From Candidatus Thorarchaeota archaeon (GTDB lineage: Archaea; Asgardarchaeota; Thorarchaeia; Thorarchaeales; Thorarchaeaceae): DNA of 52,633 nucleotides. The stretch covers positions 37,037-89,669 of the forward strand of contig JAGXKG010000004.1 of assembly GCA_018335335.1 (NCBI GenBank), read 5' to 3'. Each line of letters starts with the position of its first letter. Position 1 is the stretch's first letter. The position numbers and the translations under genes were made by a program. Below are positions 41,621-50,659 of the stretch, piece by piece. The notes beneath the pieces are model-generated. The model worked only from the letters and a program-made list of their open reading frames with translations, did not search any database and was not told where the DNA came from.

Positions 41621-42391
41621 TCACTGGATGGACAGTAGTGCGGCCCCTAAGGCACCCGTGAATTGAGCTTCTTGCGGCACCGAGATGTCTTCACCAAGTG
41701 ACTTCCCGAGATAATCTACAAATGCAGGATTTAGCGCTACTCCACCTGTGGCGACTACTGGTGCGACAATGCCTACTCGCCTTGACATACTTGCAATCTT
41801 GCCTGCCATGGACTGATGAATACCCGCAGCTATGTCTTGGGGCGATTTTCCAGAGCTTATTTGGCTGATAACTTCACTTTCAGCAAACACGGTACAGGTG
41901 CTGCTTATGGAACACGGATTTTGAGACTGAAGAGCTAGAGGTCCCAGCCCCTCAATTGGAACATCCAGCACTCTTGCCATCACTTCAAGAAAGCGGCCCG
42001 TTCCAGCTGAGCATTTATCATTGAGCTCAAAATCAGTAGGTCTACCTTCTGAACCGACTCGTATTGCTTTTGAGTCTTGCCCGCCAACATCTATAGCAAG
42101 CTGAACATCAGGGAAAATATGATGCACCCCTAGGCTATGACATGTGATTTCTGTTACCTCTCTATCTGCAATAGAAATCAGTTTGCGTCCATACCCTGTA
42201 CTAACAACTGATTGGTCTATGGCTTCTCCATAAGATTCCTCTATTTCATCCAAAACAGATTCTGCTGCATCGTTGGCGGATGCGCCAGTGGAACGGATTG
42301 AAGAAGCTACAATCTGGCCATTGCTGTTGATAATGACTCCTTTAGTAGTAGTAGACCCAACGTCAATACCGATGCCCACCTTCTCTCTCAT
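41621..42391 (-). CDS. 2-hydroxyacyl-CoA dehydratase/BCR activator ATPase
   Basis: 256 residues of the BadF/BcrAD/HgdC family, ASKHA fold. GIDVGSTTTKGV and AIDVGGQDSKAI bind phosphate, and ATGGVALNPAF the adenosine. The bridging 4Fe-4S cluster ligands are the Cys in NDKCSAGTGRFLE and SSTCTVFAESEV. As a homodimer it uses ATP to fire one low-potential electron into the dehydratase or reductase. Ten bases after the second component gene; only one ATPase is present, which favours the dehydratase type over four-subunit benzoyl-CoA reductase. Confidence 0.92.
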   Translation of the reverse strand: MREKVGIGIDVGSTTTKGVIINSNGQIVASSIRSTGASANDAAESVLDEIEESYGEAIDQSVVSTGYGRKLISIADREVTEITCHSLGVHHIFPDVQLAIDVGGQDSKAIRVGSEGRPTDFELNDKCSAGTGRFLEVMARVLDVPIEGLGPLALQSQNPCSISSTCTVFAESEVISQISSGKSPQDIAAGIHQSMAGKIASMSRRVGIVAPVVATGGVALNPAFVDYLGKSLGEDISVPQEAQFTGALGAALLSIQ

Positions 42392-42401
42392 CCCGCTTCA
42401 C

Positions 42402-43619
42402 CTATTCAATCATCTCTATCAACGCATCGATCCTTGTCTGTATCTGAGCTTCATTGAACAATCGGCTGTCCACCATGTCCCCCTCTATTACCACACCCGG
42501 AACGCCGGTTCGTTCAGTCACCAAATCCTTTGAGACTAGCTGACCAAGGGAGTACCGCTTACAAGATCTAACCGAAAACATGACAAAACCATCCAAGTCA
42601 TATTCCTCAATCAGCCCTGTCATTTTGTCTACTTTCGCTCGCAAACCCCTGTTAAGATAGACGTTGGAATAGATATCAACCATGCGATTCAGAATGCCCT
42701 CTCCTTCAAGTGAGCCTGTCCAAGCATGAGTGTAGGTGTCTGCTGGAAAAACCACTCCCCTCTTGGCTAGGCCGTTGAAGAACTTGTATATACTAAACCA
42801 CGGTGGAATATTATCCCAAAGCAAACGAACTCTCTCATTTCTAATTGCTCCGATACCCTGCTGCACCCGCCCTTCGACTTCGTCGAGGAGAGATTCATAA
42901 TACTCCAGAATATGCTTCTTCCCCCTCATTGAAACAACTGGAGCCATTGCGAGAAATCTATCCGCGCAATTGAGTGGTGATGGCTTATGCTTACATGCTT
43001 CAAGAGATTTCGTCCAGAGGTCGATTGCTTTGGTAGAATTCGATGCCACCTCCTGAAGCTTCTCTTCTTCGAGAGATGTATCGAACTCCTCACCCAGGAA
43101 GTCAATGAGCTCTTCAAGACCCGCCCTCACATACTCCTTGTGATGAGATGGTTGCCTTCGTTGAACTGGTGGTGTATCCAAGAGAAAGACGGGTGCACCC
43201 GTAAGCTCAGAAACCGCCTCATACCATCGAAGTACGGTTCCACAGATGTTGTTACAGGCGAGCAGTACCTGTGGCTCAGGAAGACCCCCTAATGGGCTAT
43301 CATCTGGTCTGTCTGTGGAACCAATACCAGCTCGAGCGTATGAACATAGCTCCTGCGAATATCCAAGGTCCTCAGCAAAACCACACACCTCGGGACCAAC
43401 CTTCTGCGATCCAACAACGGCCGTATATTGCTCTGGATAGCTGACCCCTAAACCCATTGCCAGTGGGATTTCGACCGGGAAACCAGATGTTACCCACGCA
43501 AGCTTGCCTTCTTCGCTTGCTGCTTGAGCCTCAAGCATGTACCTGAACATTGTCTGCTGCAACAGGCTACTTGACTCGAGTTTTCTGTAAGCCCTTTCTT
43601 TACTGTCGTTGCTCGCCAA
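42402..43619 (-). CDS. 2-hydroxyacyl-CoA dehydratase-type subunit (HgdB/BcrC family)
   Basis: 405 residues. AWVTSGFPVEIPLAMG, LGGLPEPQVLLACNNICG and the C-terminal VIEGDMVDSRLFNEAQIQTR match the HGD-D family. Cys in PEVCGF, QELCSYARAGIG and RSCKR are candidate ligands of its 4Fe-4S cluster. It pairs with the gene at 43623, also 405 residues, as a pseudo-symmetric heterodimer. The reaction is either syn-elimination of water from a 2-hydroxyacyl-CoA or ring reduction of an aryl-CoA; sequence alone does not decide. Three bases after its partner. Confidence 0.88.
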   Translation of the reverse strand: MASNDSKERAYRKLESSSLLQQTMFRYMLEAQAASEEGKLAWVTSGFPVEIPLAMGLGVSYPEQYTAVVGSQKVGPEVCGFAEDLGYSQELCSYARAGIGSTDRPDDSPLGGLPEPQVLLACNNICGTVLRWYEAVSELTGAPVFLLDTPPVQRRQPSHHKEYVRAGLEELIDFLGEEFDTSLEEEKLQEVASNSTKAIDLWTKSLEACKHKPSPLNCADRFLAMAPVVSMRGKKHILEYYESLLDEVEGRVQQGIGAIRNERVRLLWDNIPPWFSIYKFFNGLAKRGVVFPADTYTHAWTGSLEGEGILNRMVDIYSNVYLNRGLRAKVDKMTGLIEEYDLDGFVMFSVRSCKRYSLGQLVSKDLVTERTGVPGVVIEGDMVDSRLFNEAQIQTRIDALIEMIE

Positions 43620-43622
43620 TTC

Positions 43623-44840
43623 TCAGACCTCCATTTGCGCAGATAACGTCTCTAAGAAGCTCTGTATTCTTCCTTCCAAGCGTGCCTTGTCCGAAAACTC
43701 CGCATCGACAGGCAATCTTAGCGTAGTCACACCTACATCTTGTGCGGCCTTCACTAGAGACGGAGTTTCAAACTCATCTGGGTCACAGAATGACATTTCC
43801 GTAACAATCAGTCCATCAATGGAGAAATTCCGGAGCAGTTTCTTGAGGAAAGCAACTCTTGTTTTGAGTCCCTTCTGTGTTGGTGCCGTTGGTGCTTTGA
43901 CCGTCATTTCAGCAAGACCCTTGAACAGATGTCTTTCAAGTTTCGCTGTTGGTTTGAATATCATCCTGTACCCAAAGGAGAGCAGATCTAGTACAATAGC
44001 GGCCTCGGTGGGGCTTGCTACCGCATCAAACAGTTCACCCATACGAATGGGGTCCGTCATTCCTCCTGCAACAACTATCCGTAACGGGGGCGACTTTACT
44101 GGAAACGCCATCTCATCCATATGGCCCTGAAGGAGAGATTGTCTTATCTTGGAAGCGGTGCTTGGTCGTTTCACTGAATTCTTGACCCTTCGGTAGATGG
44201 TTTCTAGCTCTTCTAAGGCGACAACCGATGGTGATTCGAGGAAGGAACACAGCAGTTGCACGAATTCTGTATATCGAAGAATATCCGGTTGAAGCACTCT
44301 TGCTGCATAGATTTCTTGACACATATTTCGAAACCATTTGAAGACATTCAGCGCTTTTCTGAGCCGCATCATATCAAGCGATCGATAAACAACGCCCTGA
44401 ATACTTGCACTCAGCTTCCCCAATTCGCCAGCAAGGTATTCTACAGATCTTTCCTTGTCTTCAACAACAGGATATCCTACCTGTAGGATATTGTCTCTTG
44501 GAAATTCTACCTCCCAGATATCATGGAGATTCTGCATAGAGTCGCACATATTGCTTGGAAAGAGCAAACCCTCAAGATGTGAGAGATTTCCCTGGACTCT
44601 TTGGCTCAGCAGGTTCCGGCTAAAAGAACATGCAAATGTCTGTAGGCTAGATTCGAAACCGGTAGCGGGCTTCCTAGACGCCCTTACAAGGGATGGGAGG
44701 GCTGTGTGAGCCACAATCATCTCAAGTGGAGCTCGATGATCGAAATATCCTATCTTGGGAATCTGGGAATCATCAGAGGTAGGAAGTATCTCCTTAGCTT
44801 CGAGCAAGACTTGGTCTCCCTTCATTGTGTTTATCTCCAT
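43623..44840 (-). CDS. 2-hydroxyacyl-CoA dehydratase-type subunit (HgdA/BcrB family)
   Basis: 405 residues, more diverged. KIGYFDHRAPLEMIVAHTAL, FACSFSRNLLSQR, LFPSNMCDSMQNL and MSFCDPDEFETPSLVKA align with the HGD-D fold, and the Cys of these motifs would hold its cluster. The end RLEGRIQSFLETL is typical. First gene of the three-gene operon. ATG 44840 or ATG 44825 could be the start. Confidence 0.83.
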   Translation of the reverse strand: MEINTMKGDQVLLEAKEILPTSDDSQIPKIGYFDHRAPLEMIVAHTALPSLVRASRKPATGFESSLQTFACSFSRNLLSQRVQGNLSHLEGLLFPSNMCDSMQNLHDIWEVEFPRDNILQVGYPVVEDKERSVEYLAGELGKLSASIQGVVYRSLDMMRLRKALNVFKWFRNMCQEIYAARVLQPDILRYTEFVQLLCSFLESPSVVALEELETIYRRVKNSVKRPSTASKIRQSLLQGHMDEMAFPVKSPPLRIVVAGGMTDPIRMGELFDAVASPTEAAIVLDLLSFGYRMIFKPTAKLERHLFKGLAEMTVKAPTAPTQKGLKTRVAFLKKLLRNFSIDGLIVTEMSFCDPDEFETPSLVKAAQDVGVTTLRLPVDAEFSDKARLEGRIQSFLETLSAQMEV

Positions 44841-44999
44841 GTAATGGCCTAACGTTTCATAGTTACAGCTAGCTGTCTTATTTGTTGTGGGGGACCGACG
44901 AAGGAGTTATGAGGCTTTGTTCTATGCATCACTGATGTACCTTGGTCCGTTTGGGGAGAAGAAACAGGCCAAGAAGAGAAAGTAGAGGAGAATTACATA

Positions 45000-46748
45000 A
45001 TGGAAGAAATGCTATGGCACAAATACAAGTGGCCAGCCGATGCTCCGAAGTCCATTGAGTATCCGGAAGAACCACTTTTTGCAATGCTTGATAGGTCTGC
45101 TGAGAAGCGTGGTGATCAACCGTTTACTCTGTGGGAAGGGGTATCGCGCACTTTTGCGGAGGTGAGAGATGATGCTGACAGAATTGCTAATTTTCTGGCC
45201 AGCAAGGGAATCGGTAAAGGGGATACAGTAGCAGTGTTCTTACCAAACACACCTCATTTCCCGGTTATTTTCTTTGGTATTCTGAAAACGGGGGCACGAA
45301 TTTGCACCTGTAATCCGATGTACAAGGCTGGCGAGTTGAATCATCAGCTGAATGACAGCAAGGCTGTTGCTGTCTTTGTTCTTGACCATCCCACCTTCAC
45401 ACCTACGTGCTACGAGGCAGTAAAAAACAGTCCTGTAGAGACTGTGGTTGTGTGCAGTGTTAAGAGATTCCTTCCGAAGATAAAGGCGATTCTAGGAGGT
45501 CTACTCGGGAAAATCCCGAAAAGTCCATCCTACGAGGAAGACAAGACTGTTTTCTATGATGAAATAATGGACAACTACGAACCGACTGCTCCAGATGTGG
45601 ACGTAGACCCGGATGATGTTGCTCTCATACTTTATACAGGAGGGACTACTGGTACACCAAAAGGTGCAGCGCTTACGCACAAGAACATGGTCTCTAACGT
45701 CAAACAGGTTTACGAATACGTCAATCTAGACCCTGCGGATATGGATGCCCCACGGAAAATCGTGTATGGTGAAGAAGTCTTTGTCGGTGCATTACCATGG
45801 TATCACAGCTATGGCTTGACACTTACCATGTTGATGGCGGCAGAATATGCTGGACAACTCATATGCATACCGGACCCACGAGATGGTGATCCCCCTCTGT
45901 CTGTTCTTCTGGAGGATATTGAAAAGTACGGCGGTACGATTCTGAATGCGGTACCAGCACTCTATGCAGGAATTGTTGAACATCCAAATGTCGACGATTA
46001 CGACTTGAGTTCCATTAAAATCTGCAGCTCCGGTGCAGCCCCACTCCCTCCTGAACTAGCTAAGAATTTCGAGAAGGTGACTGGTGCTGTCATCTTCGAG
46101 GGATACGGCTTGAGCGAGACCTCTCCAGTTACGCACGTGAATCCCACTAACAGGAGGGATAGAAAGTTTGGATCCATAGGTCTGCCAGTGCCAGACACTA
46201 TTGCCAAAATTGTTGATATCGAAACGGGTACCCGTGAACTCCCCCAGGGAGAAACTGGAGAAATTGCTATTCACGGCCCGCAGGTGATGAAGGGATATTG
46301 GGAAAAGCCTGATGAAACCGCTAATATCATGCGAGAAATCAAAGGCAAGAGATTCTTCCTCACAGGCGATATCGGATACATGGATGAGGAAGGCTACTTT
46401 AAGATTCAGGATCGCAAGAAAGATATGGTCAACGTGGGAGGGCTGAAGGCATACCCGCGTGAGATCGAAGACTACCTGTACGAACATCCCAAGGTTGCCA
46501 TGGCCGCAGCCATCGGTGTCCCACGAGAAGAGGATCCCAGTAATGAATTCGTCAAGGCCTTCATCGTACCGAAAGATGGTGTTGAAGCTACACCTGAAGA
46601 ATTCATCGAGTGGGCTCGAGACAAGATGGCGGGGTACAAGCGACCGAGAGAGGTAGATCTCGTTGATGAATTACCTCTGAGTAGTGTCGGAAAGGTCCTG
46701 CGAAGAGTGCTGAGAGAGGAGGAGCTGGAAAGGAGAGGTATGGCATAA
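45000..46748 (+). CDS. Acyl-CoA synthetase (AMP-forming)
   Basis: 582 residues. The P-loop is LYTGGTTGTPKGAALTHKN; YGLSETSPVTH (A5), TGDIGYMDEEGYF (A7) and DRKKDMVNVGGLKAYPREIE (A8) follow, and the catalytic Lys is in LPLSSVGKVLRR. Length and PWYHSYGL fit long- or medium-chain fatty acid ligases (FadD group). It activates a carboxylic acid with ATP and CoA. It is divergent from the dehydratase operon and could supply its substrate. GAGGAG lies about ten bases before the ATG. Confidence 0.93.
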   Translation: MEEMLWHKYKWPADAPKSIEYPEEPLFAMLDRSAEKRGDQPFTLWEGVSRTFAEVRDDADRIANFLASKGIGKGDTVAVFLPNTPHFPVIFFGILKTGARICTCNPMYKAGELNHQLNDSKAVAVFVLDHPTFTPTCYEAVKNSPVETVVVCSVKRFLPKIKAILGGLLGKIPKSPSYEEDKTVFYDEIMDNYEPTAPDVDVDPDDVALILYTGGTTGTPKGAALTHKNMVSNVKQVYEYVNLDPADMDAPRKIVYGEEVFVGALPWYHSYGLTLTMLMAAEYAGQLICIPDPRDGDPPLSVLLEDIEKYGGTILNAVPALYAGIVEHPNVDDYDLSSIKICSSGAAPLPPELAKNFEKVTGAVIFEGYGLSETSPVTHVNPTNRRDRKFGSIGLPVPDTIAKIVDIETGTRELPQGETGEIAIHGPQVMKGYWEKPDETANIMREIKGKRFFLTGDIGYMDEEGYFKIQDRKKDMVNVGGLKAYPREIEDYLYEHPKVAMAAAIGVPREEDPSNEFVKAFIVPKDGVEATPEEFIEWARDKMAGYKRPREVDLVDELPLSSVGKVLRRVLREEELERRGMA

Positions 46749-46911
46749 GTACAGTGGATAGGCATCTAACTCTAACAAAAATTTGTGCATGAAGGGTGCC
46801 ATAGAAACAAGAAGGCATGCATCCCTTTCAAGGAGGAGATACCCCAAATAATCCGCCATGAAAAGAGTAAAGTGAGGACTTTTAGTATTTTGAGTGTTCC
46901 GGGGGATTGGA

Positions 46912-48219
46912 TTGTTTAGCGAGAAGAAACCGCTGTACATGACCATAGTTGCCATCATTTCATTGTGGTTCATTGAGTCAGTGGTCGACTATTTTCTTGT
47001 TTACGATAAGACATTCTTAGAGGTGTTTGCCTTTAATCTTCCACCTCACGAGCTTTGGATGCGGCTAGTTACATTAAGTGTTCTTATAATTACTGGGCTT
47101 ACCCTTTCCGCCATGACGGATAAGCTGAAGATAGCTCATCAAAAGGCTGAAAGTGATCGAGAATTTCTAGTAGCCGTAATGGATTCGATGAAGCATCCTT
47201 TCTATGTGATAGACCCCTCAAACTACAACATTTTGAAAGCCAATAAAGCAGCTATCGGAGAGCTTCCATTGGATGGAAACAAGTGCTATGAAGTGACGCA
47301 TGGGCGCTCTCAGCCTTGCAAACAACCATACCATGAATGTCCGATACAGAGGGTGCAAGAAACAGGGGAGCCTATCGTGATCCATCATCTTCACCAAGAT
47401 AGGCAAGGTCAAAGCCGACTAATCGAAGTTCGAGCACACCCAATTAAAGGACCGGAAGGAGAAATCTTTGCGGTAGCCGAGAACATGATTGATGTAACTG
47501 ATGTACACCGAGTGAAGCAAGCACTCCAAATTTCTTCTGACTATTCGCTTTTCTATATGGACCTTCTAACACACGATTTTCGAAATAAATTACAGAGCAC
47601 ACTTTTGCTTACAGAATTGGTGGAAGAAAGTACGGATAACCCAAGAATAGTGAGAGCAGCAAGACGAACATTGAATCAACTCGAAGATATGAGAGATATG
47701 ATATCAAAGCTGACTCTGACAAAATCACTTGGACCCGCTCCAATCAAGGAAGTGTCCCTAACAGATGCGATAGACTGGTCTGTAGAAAAACTAGGGAAGA
47801 AATACCAGAACTTCGAAATATTCTCAAACATCGAAAATGAAGAAGCGATAATTCTAGCTGATCAGCATATGAAGTATCTCGTCTTTAACCTGTTGGAAAA
47901 TGCGGTAGAACATAATCCAAAGCCAAACAAGCGAATTTGGCTTCACCTCGCGGAGAAAGAAACTGGTTATGAACTCAGTATTGCTGATAACGGTCCAGGT
48001 ATTGATGACAAAAGAAAAGATGAACTGTTGAATCCGAACCGACGGTTTGGTGGGGTCGGTTTACACCAAGCTCAGCACATTGCAAGGAAATACGGAGCGA
48101 CTCTTGAAATCAGTAATCGGGTGAAAGACATGCCTCACCAAGGGGCTGAATTGAAGGTCTTCTTTCCGCACGAACCAACACCCAAAGCAAGCCCAACGAA
48201 CCTGTACTTCCCCCTTTGA
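46912..48219 (+). CDS. Membrane PAS sensor histidine kinase
   Basis: About 435 residues. There are two membrane helices (about 8-30 and 50-68), a short coiled coil, a PAS domain (about 83-200) with an inserted Cys-rich segment, then the kinase: H-box LTHDFRNKLQS, N-box FNLLENAVEHN, G1 DNGPGI and G2 GVGLHQAQHIARKYG. The PAS insert CYEVTHGRSQPCKQ and HECPIQRV, with three or four Cys, may bind a metal or cluster or act as a redox switch. No response regulator is nearby. TTG 46912 behind GGGGG is preferred to the in-frame GTG 46894. Confidence 0.87.
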   Translation: MFSEKKPLYMTIVAIISLWFIESVVDYFLVYDKTFLEVFAFNLPPHELWMRLVTLSVLIITGLTLSAMTDKLKIAHQKAESDREFLVAVMDSMKHPFYVIDPSNYNILKANKAAIGELPLDGNKCYEVTHGRSQPCKQPYHECPIQRVQETGEPIVIHHLHQDRQGQSRLIEVRAHPIKGPEGEIFAVAENMIDVTDVHRVKQALQISSDYSLFYMDLLTHDFRNKLQSTLLLTELVEESTDNPRIVRAARRTLNQLEDMRDMISKLTLTKSLGPAPIKEVSLTDAIDWSVEKLGKKYQNFEIFSNIENEEAIILADQHMKYLVFNLLENAVEHNPKPNKRIWLHLAEKETGYELSIADNGPGIDDKRKDELLNPNRRFGGVGLHQAQHIARKYGATLEISNRVKDMPHQGAELKVFFPHEPTPKASPTNLYFPL

Positions 48220-48268
48220 GTATTCTTACTGCTTTGCCTATATTGAAGGTGAAGTCCATTCTCCGTTC

Positions 48269-48781
48269 TTACTGTTGGTTTTTATACGATTTGCTCAATT
48301 CGACATAGACTTTTGCGCCTGTCATGAATGATTCCTTCAATTCGTCAGAAACTTCCTTCTTTACCTTCCCGGGAATCCCAAGCACCAGCGATTCTGGTGG
48401 GATTTCTGTGTTTTCAGTAACTATAGATCCTGCACCAATTACGCTATCGGAGCCTATCTTTGCACCAGTAAGGATGACAGCACCAATTCCGACAACTACT
48501 CGATCTCCGATTTCGGCACCATGAATAACACAGTTGTGCCCCGCAGTAACGTAATCTCCAATGTGTGTTGCATGTGTTACTTCTGTATGAACCGTACAAT
48601 TGTCTTGGATTGAAGTACCATTCCCTATTCTTATTTTGTTCATATCGGCTCGCAAGACTGCTGATTCCCAGATGCTTGAATCAGGTCCAATCTCAACATC
48701 TCCTATGACTGAAGCCCGTGGAGAAACATAGGCTTCATCGCTGACAACTGGTATCTTTCCTTCGAATTCATAAAGTCCCAA
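48269..48781 (-). CDS. Gamma-carbonic-anhydrase-like hexapeptide protein
   Basis: About 170 residues of left-handed beta-helix. Zinc ligands of the Cam/CamH/PaaY group are visible: His in NCTVHTE, and both His in YVTAGHNCVIHGAEIG. The end GIPGKVKKEVSDE is typical. It is either a carbonic anhydrase or a metal-bound acyltransferase relative. TTG 48781 with GGTG seven bases upstream is the best start; the frame runs 20 codons further, but that part is not family-like. Confidence 0.85.
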   Translation of the reverse strand: MGLYEFEGKIPVVSDEAYVSPRASVIGDVEIGPDSSIWESAVLRADMNKIRIGNGTSIQDNCTVHTEVTHATHIGDYVTAGHNCVIHGAEIGDRVVVGIGAVILTGAKIGSDSVIGAGSIVTENTEIPPESLVLGIPGKVKKEVSDELKESFMTGAKVYVELSKSYKNQQ

Positions 48782-48913
48782 TATGTAACACCTTTGGTAA
48801 TGGGAAATAATCCACTTCATAAGGATATTGCACAATAGCAAAATTGTGTGGATTCATATTACTCAAGAATAACATCTTGTTGAATGCTCAATCTAGAATG
48901 GACGAAAAACATC

Positions 48914-49486
48914 ATGCCCTTTACTCTACTCCATTACAGCGTTGCCTATGCTTTGCATAGGGGTGAGAAGCGATTCCCCCTTCCCGCATTGGCGGTAGGT
49001 TCTGTCATCCCTGATATCGAAGTTCCATTCTTAGCAGTTTTCTTTTCAGGCATTTTGCCAGACCATTTCATACTGCACAGTTTTGTAGGCGGTTTGACTC
49101 TGGGTGTGATTGGTGCGGTTCTTACAACCCGTTTCATTTATCCTCCGGTGATATCTCTTCTTTTCGGTATTGAAAAAGAACGACTGAAAGAAGCATGCCG
49201 TATTTCTCCCATGATGGTGTTGTCGTGTGTGATAGGCCTTCTAGGTCATATCTTGCTCGACTACCCGATGCATTGGTATAACGCAATCTTCTGGCCATGG
49301 GTAGAGCCAACCAATGTAATCGGCTCATTTGTACTCTATTTCTCTTCTGTTGGCGAAATTTCGGGTGTTGCTTTCACACTCGCAAATGGAACTACAAACC
49401 TGTTCATGCTACTCATATTCGTATACGTAATGGCCCATGAATGGAGTGATCGATGGGAGAGCATTTGGGTTGGAGACGAGCAGTAG
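48914..49486 (+). CDS. Membrane protein with MPFTLLH start (DUF4184/YdjM-like)
   Basis: About 190 residues, four to five helices. MPFTLLHYSVAYAL and GSVIPDIEVP at the N-terminus, and LLGHILLDYPMHW in the middle, give the His/Asp pattern of membrane-bound metal-dependent hydrolase-like proteins. An ATG ten codons upstream (48884) is in frame, but the family begins at MPFT. Function unknown. Confidence 0.7.
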   Translation: MPFTLLHYSVAYALHRGEKRFPLPALAVGSVIPDIEVPFLAVFFSGILPDHFILHSFVGGLTLGVIGAVLTTRFIYPPVISLLFGIEKERLKEACRISPMMVLSCVIGLLGHILLDYPMHWYNAIFWPWVEPTNVIGSFVLYFSSVGEISGVAFTLANGTTNLFMLLIFVYVMAHEWSDRWESIWVGDEQ

Positions 49487-49495
49487 TCCGGACGA

Positions 49496-50455
49496 CTACG
49501 ATGTGGGTACTGTTGCACCGGGAACAAACCATTCTTCTAAGGAGATTTGCGACTTGGTGTCAAGAACATCTTCATTCTGATAGAGAGCTCTGAGAAAGCT
49601 GTTATATTCGTCAACGCTGGCAGTCCTAACCGTAGCAAACAAACAATATTCCTCGCCTGTACGATGGAGGTCCCAGACTTTTTTCATATTACTGACATAC
49701 TCTGCAGTTTCTCCGATTCTTCCAGGTAACGGCTTGATTTGTAGGAAGAACTTGATTGGTTCACCTACGTAACTGAAATCAAGATCTATCGACTGCCCGA
49801 TTATGACACCTTTATCTATTAGGTCCGAGATTGTTTTTGAAACAGAAGGTTGACTGATTTTTGAACTCATCTTCTGCCCGATTTCGCGTTGAGAGAGGCT
49901 TGAAGGGTGTCTTTCGGTAGGTCTTTGCCGATGGATAACATTCAGCAGATCCCACTCTTTTGCGGTCAGGGGTGTAGTTGGCGTATCATCGACATTTAGT
50001 TTGAAACCGTGCGTTTTGTAGGTGCTTAGCACTTGAACGAGATTGTATGTCTTCGCTTTCGATTTCGCTACAATCGTGTCAATTCGGTCAAGAAAATCTG
50101 AGAACGCTCCAGCTTGACGGAAGCGGAAAAGCCCAAGAAGTGAATGTTCACCAGATATTCCATCCAATGATTTAAGCTCGGGCATCTGAAGCAGTGAACG
50201 GCTTATGTCCTGTTCACGAGGGTTAGATTTCAGAAGTAGGATGGTGCTGCTTTCAGCATAGACCTTCACAGGATCGAAGACTGTAATATAAGCCCTCAGT
50301 ATTCTCTGCTTCACCAGCTTCTTAACCCTCCTTGCTACCCAGTTACGTCCCTTTCCGAGCTCATCACCCAACTCTGAGATTGTTCTGCTTGAATCTCGCA
50401 AGAGCAATCTAAGCAACTTTTGTTCAACTGGTTGGAGGAATTTAATAGATTGCAT
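49496..50455 (-). CDS. Double Lrp/AsnC-type transcription regulator
   Basis: 319 residues in two tandem modules: HTH (about 8-55) with a sensory half (to about 150), then a second HTH (about 165-225, with SLSQREIGQKM and SQPSVSKTISDL) and a second sensory half. One chain thus equals an Lrp dimer. No ligand can be predicted. GAGGTGAT (50461-50468) is a good ribosome site and an ACTTTTATC element at about 50508-50516 a TATA candidate. Confidence 0.8.
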   Translation of the reverse strand: MQSIKFLQPVEQKLLRLLLRDSSRTISELGDELGKGRNWVARRVKKLVKQRILRAYITVFDPVKVYAESSTILLLKSNPREQDISRSLLQMPELKSLDGISGEHSLLGLFRFRQAGAFSDFLDRIDTIVAKSKAKTYNLVQVLSTYKTHGFKLNVDDTPTTPLTAKEWDLLNVIHRQRPTERHPSSLSQREIGQKMSSKISQPSVSKTISDLIDKGVIIGQSIDLDFSYVGEPIKFFLQIKPLPGRIGETAEYVSNMKKVWDLHRTGEEYCLFATVRTASVDEYNSFLRALYQNEDVLDTKSQISLEEWFVPGATVPTS

Positions 50456-50569
50456 GAAATATCACCTCGAATAAATACAATCTATTATTGCTTTCGGGTG
50501 ATTTCTGATAAAAGTTGGGATGTACATACGGATAGGGACTACCCTGTTGATGCAAAGCATTTTACAGAC

Positions 50570-50602
50570 GGGAGGACTGCTGTCCTGCCGAACAATCCTC
50601 CC
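50570..50602 (-). terminator. Possible 3' hairpin of the PH-domain gene
   Basis: GGGAGG (50570-50575) pairs with CCTCCC (50597-50602), with an inner AGGAC/GTCCT-like pairing. It lies about 60 bases after the stop at 50660. There is no long T run after it, so the call is weak. Confidence 0.35.
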
Positions 50603-50659
50603 GACGCGATTTCTATACTGTCTTTATTATCTGTTTCTACGGACCAAAGGCATCGTGTG

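Noticed and set aside
41621-44840. Complete ATP-dependent benzoyl-CoA reductase operon
   Set aside because: Only one ATPase subunit is present, while the four-subunit enzyme has two. A dehydratase-type system is at least as likely.
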